Source: an uncultured Alphaproteobacteria bacterium
GTDB taxonomy: Bacteria; Pseudomonadota; Alphaproteobacteria; HIMB59; GCA-002718135
Direction: 5' to 3'
NCBI GenBank assembly: GCA_902521315.1
Contig: CABYRH010000003.1
Span: forward strand, 149,452-213,451
Length of the DNA stretch: 64,000 nucleotides
Shown: piece by piece, positions 57,075-64,000 of the stretch
Numbering within the stretch: position 1 is the first letter of the stretch
Layout of the letters: the number at the start of each line of letters is the position of its first letter
Translations under genes and position numbers: made by a program
Notes under the pieces: generated by a model
Database searches by the model: none
The model's input: only the letters and a program-made list of their open reading frames with translations
What the model was told of the DNA's origin: nothing

Positions 57075-57725
57075 CTACTTTTTTGTTTTAATAGGCGTTT
57101 TTCTCTTTGGATTACAAACCTTGCATATTTCACACTCCAAACCATAACAACTTCTTGCCTGACAAAATTCTCTTCCATAAAATATTATTTGTAAATGAAG
57201 TTTGTTCCAAGATTTTTTTGGAAAAAGATATTTTAAATCTTTTTCTGTTTGGACAACATTTTTACCATTTGTTAAACCCCAACGTTGAGCTAAACGATGA
57301 ATGTGCGTATCAACTGGAAATGCTGGATGACCAAATCCTTGAGACATAACAACACTTGCAGTTTTATGACCAACACCTGGTAATTTTTCCAATTCCTCAA
57401 AACTTTCTGGAACATTGCCTTTAAATTTTTTTACAAGAATTCTTGATAGTTCAAAAATTGCTTTTGATTTTTGAGGTGCCAAACCACAAGGGCGAATAAT
57501 ATTATAAATTGTTTTTTTTGCCACTTTTGTCATTTTTGTAGCTGTGTTAGCTTTTTTAAATAATATTGGTGTAACTTGATTAACTCTTTCATCTGTACAT
57601 TGAGCACTAAGAAGTACTGCTACAACTAATTCAAATTTATTTTTGTGGTTAAGAGGTATAGGTACTTTTCTATATATACGATTGAGTATTCTGGAGATCT
57701 CTTGAGCTTTCTCTATTCTTTTCAC
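57075..57725 (-). CDS. nth: endonuclease III
   Basis: LLSAQCTDERVN, LEKLPGVGHKTASVV, VDTHIHRLAQRWGL, C-x6-C-x2-C-x5-C cluster (CYGLECEICKVCNP). Confidence 0.95.
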   Translation of the reverse strand: MKRIEKAQEISRILNRIYRKVPIPLNHKNKFELVVAVLLSAQCTDERVNQVTPILFKKANTATKMTKVAKKTIYNIIRPCGLAPQKSKAIFELSRILVKKFKGNVPESFEELEKLPGVGHKTASVVMSQGFGHPAFPVDTHIHRLAQRWGLTNGKNVVQTEKDLKYLFPKKSWNKLHLQIIFYGREFCQARSCYGLECEICKVCNPKRKTPIKTKK

Positions 57726-57867
57726 TTTATAAAGCCTCCTCCAATGATTAGGTCTTAAGTATTACTGATAATTATGACAAAATATAGCACTTATTAATAC
57801 TAATAATATTGAATATTTCCATTGAAGTAGTATGGGTCTACCATCAAATTTCTATGGAGGAAATAAT

Positions 57868-59442
57868 ATGAAAAAAACTTTAAGCATTGTTTTGTCTTTG
57901 CTTTTCATGGGTATTTTTTCACCAGCATTTTCAAACACTATTAAATGGTCAATGCCTGGTGACTCTTTAACTCTTGACCCGCACGCACAAAACGAAGGAC
58001 CAACTCACATGGTTTCACGTCAAGTATATGAAGGTTTAGTAACTCCAGGTATTAATATGGAAATACTTCCTCAGCTTGCTGAGTCATGGGAAACAACTGC
58101 TGCTGATACTTGGGTATTTAACATTCGTAAGGGTGTAAAGTTCCATGATGGATCAGATTTAACTGCTAGTGACATTGCTTTTAGTGTCAATAGAGCAAAA
58201 ACTGCTCCATCTGATATGGTAGATTTAATTAAAAGTATTAAATCAGCATCAGCTTTAGATGATCATACAGTTCAAATTGTTACTGATGGACCAAATCCAA
58301 TTCTTTTAAACCAACTAACTCAGATATTTGTAATGTCTGAAGATTGGGCAAAAGCAAATGGTTGTGAAGTTTCATACAACTGGGACGCAGGTGAAACATC
58401 TTATTGTGCTTCTAATGCAAACGGAACTGGGCCTTTCAAAATTACTTTTAGAGAACAGGATGTAAGAACTGTTTTTGAAAAAAATAATGATTGGTGGGGT
58501 GATGATAGCACTTTCAATGTAGATACTATTGAATTACTTCCAATTGCAAATGATGCAACAAGAGTTGCAGCACTTCTATCTGGAGAAATTGACTACACAA
58601 ACGTTGTTCCAGTTCAAGATATTGAGAGAATCAAATCTTCTGCTGGACATGGTGTAAAAATGACTCCTCAAAATAGAACAATTTTTTTTGGTATGGATCA
58701 AGGTTCTGCTGAATTAAATTCATCTAATATCAAAGGTAAAAATCCTTTTGCAGATAAAAGAGTTCGTTTAGCTATGTACCATGCTTTAGATATGGAAGCT
58801 ATTAAGGATAAAGTAATGAGAGGACAAAGTGTTCCTGCAGGAATTATTACTGCTCCTGGTGTAAACGGTCATACGGCTGCACGTGATGAAAGATTACCTT
58901 ATGATCCAGAGCTATCAAAAAAACTATTAGCAGAAGCTGGTTATCCAGATGGATTTGAGGTTACACTAGATTGTCCAAATGATCGTTATATTAATGATGA
59001 AGCAATCTGTGTTGCTGCAATTGGTATGTTTGCTAAAATTGGAGTTGATGTAACTCTTGATGCAAAAACTAAAAGTCAACACTTCTCAGAAGTCAAAGAA
59101 GGTGACGCAAATGGTATGACAAGTGACATGTACATGTTAGGTTGGGGTGTTCCAACTTTTGATAGTCATTACGTTTACTCGTACTTATTTGATAGTGCTG
59201 GTAGCTGGAATAAAGTTAATTTCAGCAATGCTAGAGTTGATGAGTTAGTAGCGGCAATGGGTGTTGAAACAGATCAAGATAAAAGAAATGCTATGATTGC
59301 TGAAGCTTGGGATATTACTCAAGATGATGTAACATATCTTCCTTTACATCACCAAGTTGTCAACCAAGCATCAAAAAGTAATGTCGATGTTCCAATTAGA
59401 ATGAACAACGAGCCATTATTTAGATTTGCAAACGTAAACTAA
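57868..59442 (+). CDS. dipeptide/oligopeptide ABC transporter substrate-binding protein
   Basis: Signal peptide MKKTLSIVLSLLFMGIFSPAFS; FNIRKGVKFHDGSDLTASDIAFSVNRA; SD GGAGG before 57868 (track start 57832 is upstream of it). Confidence 0.92.
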   Translation: MKKTLSIVLSLLFMGIFSPAFSNTIKWSMPGDSLTLDPHAQNEGPTHMVSRQVYEGLVTPGINMEILPQLAESWETTAADTWVFNIRKGVKFHDGSDLTASDIAFSVNRAKTAPSDMVDLIKSIKSASALDDHTVQIVTDGPNPILLNQLTQIFVMSEDWAKANGCEVSYNWDAGETSYCASNANGTGPFKITFREQDVRTVFEKNNDWWGDDSTFNVDTIELLPIANDATRVAALLSGEIDYTNVVPVQDIERIKSSAGHGVKMTPQNRTIFFGMDQGSAELNSSNIKGKNPFADKRVRLAMYHALDMEAIKDKVMRGQSVPAGIITAPGVNGHTAARDERLPYDPELSKKLLAEAGYPDGFEVTLDCPNDRYINDEAICVAAIGMFAKIGVDVTLDAKTKSQHFSEVKEGDANGMTSDMYMLGWGVPTFDSHYVYSYLFDSAGSWNKVNFSNARVDELVAAMGVETDQDKRNAMIAEAWDITQDDVTYLPLHHQVVNQASKSNVDVPIRMNNEPLFRFANVN

Positions 59443-59454
59443 CAAATTCTATAT

Positions 59455-59480
59455 TTTCTGGCCAGTAATCTGGCCAGAAA
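59455..59480 (+). terminator. intergenic hairpin between SBP and permease genes
   Basis: TTTCTGGCCAG-taat-CTGGCCAGAAA, 11-bp perfect stem. Confidence 0.75.
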
Positions 59481-59487
59481 TTAAACC

Positions 59488-60465
59488 ATGTTTAGCTATT
59501 TCTTTAAAAGACTCTTTCAATCTATTCTTGTAATGATTGTTGTAGCTTTTGTTTCATTTTCCTTATTTAATTTTGTTGGTGATCCAGTAAATAGTATGAC
59601 TGGAGAAGATGCTTCAGATGAAAGACGAGCTGAGGTTAGAGAAGTATTGGGTTTAAATGATCCTGTTTACGTTCAATTTTCACGTTTTATAGGAAATGTA
59701 ATTCAAGGTGATTTTGGAATATCATACCAATTAAAAAGAGAAGTTTCAGACTTAATTGCAGAAAGAATGCCAGCAACTTTAGAATTAGTTTTTGTCTCCG
59801 CTTTAATTGCAATCATTAGCGGTGTTATCTTGGGTGTATATACTGGTATTCACAGAGATAGTTTTATTTCTAATATTATTCTTGTGATTTCTCTAGCAGG
59901 GGTTTCTTTACCAACATTCATTATAGGAATAATGTTAATTTATTTGTTTTCAGTAATTTTAGGAGTTCTTCCATCCTTTGGAAGAGGTGAAGTGACACAA
60001 TTAGGTTTTTGGACTACAGGATTTTTAACTACTTCTGGTTTAAAAGCACTGATACTCCCATCAGTTACGTTAAGTTTATTTCAAATGACCTATGTTATTA
60101 GATTAGTTCGCGCTGAAATGATGGAAATTTTACAAACAGATTATATTAAATTTGCAAAAGCAAGAGGTATAAAAAGGAGTGTTATTAACTACAAGCATGC
60201 GCTCAAAAATGGATTAATTCCAGTTATTACTATTACAGGTATCAACATCGGAACCTTAATTGCTTTTTCAATTATTACAGAAACAGTTTTTCAATGGCCA
60301 GGCATGGGGTCATTATTTATCAAAGCAGTATACTTTGTCGATATTCCTATAATGTCAGCATATATGATCATGGTAGCTTTTATATTTGTTATGATAAATT
60401 TTATTGTAGACATCACATATTATTTTATTGATCCTAGAATTAGGCTTAAGGAAGAGGGTAGTTAG
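59488..60465 (+). CDS. dipeptide ABC transporter permease (DppB type)
   Basis: LVRAEMMEILQTDYIKFAKARGIKRSVINYKHALKNGLIPVI. Confidence 0.93.
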   Translation: MFSYFFKRLFQSILVMIVVAFVSFSLFNFVGDPVNSMTGEDASDERRAEVREVLGLNDPVYVQFSRFIGNVIQGDFGISYQLKREVSDLIAERMPATLELVFVSALIAIISGVILGVYTGIHRDSFISNIILVISLAGVSLPTFIIGIMLIYLFSVILGVLPSFGRGEVTQLGFWTTGFLTTSGLKALILPSVTLSLFQMTYVIRLVRAEMMEILQTDYIKFAKARGIKRSVINYKHALKNGLIPVITITGINIGTLIAFSIITETVFQWPGMGSLFIKAVYFVDIPIMSAYMIMVAFIFVMINFIVDITYYFIDPRIRLKEEGS

Positions 60466-60467
60466 AA

Positions 60468-61391
60468 ATGCTACTTAAAACGTACAATAAAATATATGAT
60501 ACTGATATTGGATACAGTTTCTTTAATTCTAAATTAGCAGTAATTTCTTCAACAATATTTTTTATTATACTTTTTTGTTCTGTATTTGCTGGGATAGTTG
60601 CTCCTTACAATCCTTTTGATCCAGCATCAGTTTCTTTAATGGATGCCTTTACCCCACCAGTATGGTCGGAGGGAGGAAATTTTAGCTTCATTTTAGGAAC
60701 TGATCAGCAGGGAAGAGATATGTTTTCAACAATGATTTATGGTTCAAGAATTTCACTGATCGTTGGTTTTGCATCTATAATTTTTGCAATGATACTTGGA
60801 GTTTTTCTTGGAATAACAGCTGGATATATTGGTGGTAGGTATGAGATTATTGTAATGCGTCTTACAGATGTGCAGTTAACTATTCCAAGTATTTTAATGG
60901 CTTTACTTGTTGATGGTATTGCTAGAGCAATTATCTCACAATCAATGCATGACGAAATGGCAATTTATGTTTTGATTTTTGCCATTGGTATTTCAGAATG
61001 GCCTCAGTTTGCAAGAGTATCGAGAGCATCAACCTTAGTTGAAAAAAATAAAGAGTATGTCTCAGCTTCAAGAATTATTGGATTATCAAATATATTAATT
61101 ATGTTTAAGCATATTTTACCAAATATACTTCGACCTATCTTAGTAATTGCTACAATTGGATTAGCACTTGCAATTATTACTGAGTCTACCTTAAGTTTTT
61201 TAGGTGTTGGCGTTCCACCAACAACACCTTCTCTTGGGACTCTAATAAGGTTTGGAAATAATTTTTTATTTTCAGGTGAGTGGTGGATTACTTTTTTTCC
61301 AGCAATTTTCTTAATTGTTTTAGCATTATCAATTAATTTATTAGGAGATTGGATGAGAGATGCTTTAAATCCAAAATTAAAAAAGAGATGA
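60468..61391 (+). CDS. dipeptide ABC transporter permease (DppC type)
   Basis: LGTDQQGRDMFSTMIYGSRISLIVG; LSFLGVGVPPTTPSLGTLI. Confidence 0.93.
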   Translation: MLLKTYNKIYDTDIGYSFFNSKLAVISSTIFFIILFCSVFAGIVAPYNPFDPASVSLMDAFTPPVWSEGGNFSFILGTDQQGRDMFSTMIYGSRISLIVGFASIIFAMILGVFLGITAGYIGGRYEIIVMRLTDVQLTIPSILMALLVDGIARAIISQSMHDEMAIYVLIFAIGISEWPQFARVSRASTLVEKNKEYVSASRIIGLSNILIMFKHILPNILRPILVIATIGLALAIITESTLSFLGVGVPPTTPSLGTLIRFGNNFLFSGEWWITFFPAIFLIVLALSINLLGDWMRDALNPKLKKR

Positions 61392-63106
61392 GTTTTTTAG
61401 AAGTTAAAAATTTAAACATAAGTTATCCAACACGAAAGGAAACTATTGTTGCAAGCAAAAATGTAGAATTTTCTTTAGAAAGAGGTGAAATATTAGGAAT
61501 TGTCGGTGAGTCTGGATCTGGAAAATCTACAATTGCAAATGCGATAATTAACTTGATTGATCCTCCAGGTGAAATCACAGATGGCTCAATAAAAATAGAC
61601 AATATTGAATTAAGAAGTAATGAAGAAATAATTCAAAATATTAGAGGAAAAAAAATAGGATTTGTCTTTCAAGACCCTCAAACTTCATTAAACCCTCTAT
61701 TTAAAATAAAAGATCAATTAATTGAAACTATTCAGGCTCATTTAAATTTAAGTTATCAAGATTCACTTAACAAATCAATTCAACTACTTAAAGAGGTTGG
61801 AATAGAGAACGCTGAAAAAAGAATAGAGGACTATCCACACCAATTTAGTGGCGGTATGCGTCAAAGAGTTGTGATAGCTTTAGCGATAAGTTGTGAACCT
61901 GACTTAATAATTGCAGATGAACCAACAACAGCTTTAGATGTAAGTATTCAATATCAAATATTAGAACTTCTTAAAGATCTTACAAAGAAAAGAAATCTTG
62001 GTGTTATAATTATTACCCATGATATGGGAGTCATAGCAGAGACGACTGATAAAGTTATTGTCATGAGATACGGACATATTGTTGAACAAGGTGAGACTAA
62101 AGAATTATTAACAAATCCAAAATCAACAGAAGCAAGAAGCTTAGTAATTTCAGTGCCACCAACAAATAAGAAAATTGATAGATTTAAATTGATTAGCCCC
62201 GATGGTAAGGAAATAACATCTAGTTCCAAGGATTTGACTATAAATATTATCAAAACATGGGGCATAAGGGAAAATAAAAATCAAAAATTATTAAAACTTG
62301 AGGAAGTGACAAAAGTTTTTGATGATAATTCTTTAGGCAGTGGTTTTTCATTTATTTCTAATAAAAGTTCGAATGATAAAATAGTTAAAGCTGTCGACAA
62401 TGTATCTTTTGAATTATTCGAAGGTGAGACACTTGGATTAGTTGGAGAGTCTGGTTCAGGTAAATCAACTATTGCAAAAATTATTACTGGATTAATTAGT
62501 CCTAATAAAGGTAATTTAATTTATAATAATGAACCACTATATAATTCAAATAAAAAATATCAAATTCATAATAGTAGAGGTCAAATTCAAATGATTTTTC
62601 AAGATCCTTACTCATCTCTAAATCCTCGTTTCAAAGTTAAGGATATTATTGCAGAACCAATTAAATTTTTTCAAAAAAATATTAGCAATAATGATCTTTT
62701 ACAAAATGTTTATGACCTAATAGATATTGTGGGAATGACCAGACAATCTCTAGATCGATACCCGCACGAATTCTCAGGAGGGCAAAGGCAGAGAATATCT
62801 ATTGCTCGTGCCTTGGCAACAAGACCACGATTATTAATATGTGATGAACCAACTTCTGCATTAGACGTAAGTATACAAGCTCAAATATTGAATTTATTAA
62901 AAGATATACAAGATGAACTTCATCTCACTATGCTATTTATTAGCCATGATCTTCCTGTAATTCGTCAAATGTGTAACCGAATAATTGTACTAAAAAATGG
63001 TGCTGTTTGTGAAACAAAAGATACAGAGGAATTGTTTAATAATCCTGAGCATGAATATACGAAGGAATTAATTAGACTTATGCCTAAAATTGAATCAATT
63101 ATTTAA
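61388..63106 (+). CDS. fused dipeptide ABC transporter ATP-binding protein (DppD-DppF type)
   Basis: Two ATPase cassettes, each with GESGSGKS, FSGG(M/Q)RQR and DEPT(T/S)ALDVS. Confidence 0.95.
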   Translation: MSFLEVKNLNISYPTRKETIVASKNVEFSLERGEILGIVGESGSGKSTIANAIINLIDPPGEITDGSIKIDNIELRSNEEIIQNIRGKKIGFVFQDPQTSLNPLFKIKDQLIETIQAHLNLSYQDSLNKSIQLLKEVGIENAEKRIEDYPHQFSGGMRQRVVIALAISCEPDLIIADEPTTALDVSIQYQILELLKDLTKKRNLGVIIITHDMGVIAETTDKVIVMRYGHIVEQGETKELLTNPKSTEARSLVISVPPTNKKIDRFKLISPDGKEITSSSKDLTINIIKTWGIRENKNQKLLKLEEVTKVFDDNSLGSGFSFISNKSSNDKIVKAVDNVSFELFEGETLGLVGESGSGKSTIAKIITGLISPNKGNLIYNNEPLYNSNKKYQIHNSRGQIQMIFQDPYSSLNPRFKVKDIIAEPIKFFQKNISNNDLLQNVYDLIDIVGMTRQSLDRYPHEFSGGQRQRISIARALATRPRLLICDEPTSALDVSIQAQILNLLKDIQDELHLTMLFISHDLPVIRQMCNRIIVLKNGAVCETKDTEELFNNPEHEYTKELIRLMPKIESII

Positions 63107-64000
63107 CTAATTAATAATAGGTAAATTTTCAGGAGTTCTAGTACTTAAAAGTTTATAGGAACCTTTAGTTATCAATAAATTTTCTTCTTGTACTAATATT
63201 TTATTTTCGTCCATTTCAATTGACGGTTCAAGAGTTATAATCATATTTTCCTCAAGTAATGTTTTGTCATTTTTCATAATACTAGGCGGCTCAGTCAGTT
63301 GTAAGCCTAACCCATGACCCATCCTTCCAACTGATATGTTGTTAGTTGTTAAACTATAAGATAATTTAGAATATATTTCTGAACAACTAGTTCCAGGTTT
63401 TATAATTTCTAAAGTTCTCTCAGTTGCTTCCCACAATTTATTATATGCATCTAGAACTTGTTTGTTAATTCTTCCAAAGCCAAAATTTCTATCAAAATCT
63501 GAAAAATAACCATTTAAAGTTGCACCGGTATCAATAATTAGAATATCACCATCTTTAGTTACCCTTTCTGTTGGGTTACAGATAATCTGATTATAACCAT
63601 TAAGTCCCGAAGCACACGCCATATATTGAATATAATCTGCACCACCCTCAATTAATTCTTTTTTAAATATTGATGTAATTTGTTTTTCACTCATTCCTAA
63701 ATTAATTTTTTCAGAAAAATTATCAAACACCTTACTTGTAATAGAACAAATTTCTTTAATATTACTGATCTCTATTTCAGATTTTATTTTTCTTATACTC
63801 CAAAGTATTTTACTAGCATTAACAAAATTATATTCTGATAAATTTTTTTGAATATCCTGATAATCATTAATACTCATTCGCAAAAAAGTTTCATTTCCTA
63901 ATTCAAAACCAATATTTGAATTTTTAGGAAAACTTTTGATGTTTTTTTTCAATAAAGATATTCCTTCATCTTTCGGATTTGGAGACTCCCAAGTTTCGAT
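63107..64000 (-). CDS. M24-family metallopeptidase (Xaa-Pro dipeptidase/creatinase-like), partial at window edge
   Basis: IDTGATLNGYFSDFDRNFGFG, GRMGHGLGLQLTEPPS, ITLEPSIEM; frame stays open from TTG(63952) to 64000. Confidence 0.85.
   Translation of the reverse strand: METWESPNPKDEGISLLKKNIKSFPKNSNIGFELGNETFLRMSINDYQDIQKNLSEYNFVNASKILWSIRKIKSEIEISNIKEICSITSKVFDNFSEKINLGMSEKQITSIFKKELIEGGADYIQYMACASGLNGYNQIICNPTERVTKDGDILIIDTGATLNGYFSDFDRNFGFGRINKQVLDAYNKLWEATERTLEIIKPGTSCSEIYSKLSYSLTTNNISVGRMGHGLGLQLTEPPSIMKNDKTLLEENMIITLEPSIEMDENKILVQEENLLITKGSYKLLSTRTPENLPIIN

Noticed and set aside
1-64000. CRISPR arrays, transposases, integrases, phage genes, tRNA or rRNA genes
   Set aside because: Read for direct-repeat arrays, IS ends, recombinase motifs and cloverleaf/rRNA-like segments; none seen.
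63107-64000. Possible DddP DMSP lyase (M24 family)
   Set aside because: Visible motifs (IDTGATLNGYFSDFDR, GHGLGLQLTEPPS) fit ordinary M24 peptidases; nothing supports DddP, and the gene is truncated.

Overview
AT-rich, densely packed chromosomal segment, most likely from a streamlined marine alphaproteobacterium: Shemin-type ALA synthase, a GcrA-type domain and many solute-binding ABC importers point that way. I see no rRNA, tRNA, CRISPR or mobile elements. From left to right: (i) ~1-11.2 kb, a LacI-regulated cluster with three double-NTF2/SnoaL-like paralogs, a bicupin, a core-MetE protein, a sugar ABC importer, a HAD-like protein that lost its catalytic Asp residues, and an SDR; (ii) ~12-18.1 kb, a Pta-like acyltransferase, an omega-transaminase plus alanine dehydrogenase, a second core-MetE and a phosphonate-monoester-hydrolase-like enzyme; (iii) ~18.2-42.1 kb, an Opp-type importer, aldose epimerase, split ComD/ComE-type TPP decarboxylase, PfkB kinase, SlcC/PGDH-like dehydrogenase, Gfo/Idh, FucI-like isomerase, a second sugar importer, an SGSH-like Cys-type sulfatase, an FGE-family protein lacking the catalytic Cys pair, an orphan TIM-barrel glycosidase-like protein, UxuA, an aldo-keto reductase and a ureohydrolase; (iv) ~42-49.5 kb, housekeeping and envelope genes, including a GcrA C-domain-only mini protein, a MotA/TolQ-like plus OmpA/MotB-like pair and an uncalled tiny lipoprotein ORF; (v) ~50.4-57.7 kb, a heme operon (hemA, hemC with a C-terminal extension, hemE, hemH, hemF, hemJ) and nth; (vi) a dipeptide-type ABC importer with an M24 peptidase. 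The strongest leads are the candidate sulfonate/sulfated-sugar catabolic region with its non-canonical FGE homolog, and the uncharacterised LacI/NTF2/MetE cluster with matching palindromes in two promoters. All family calls come from reading motifs by eye; no database search was run.
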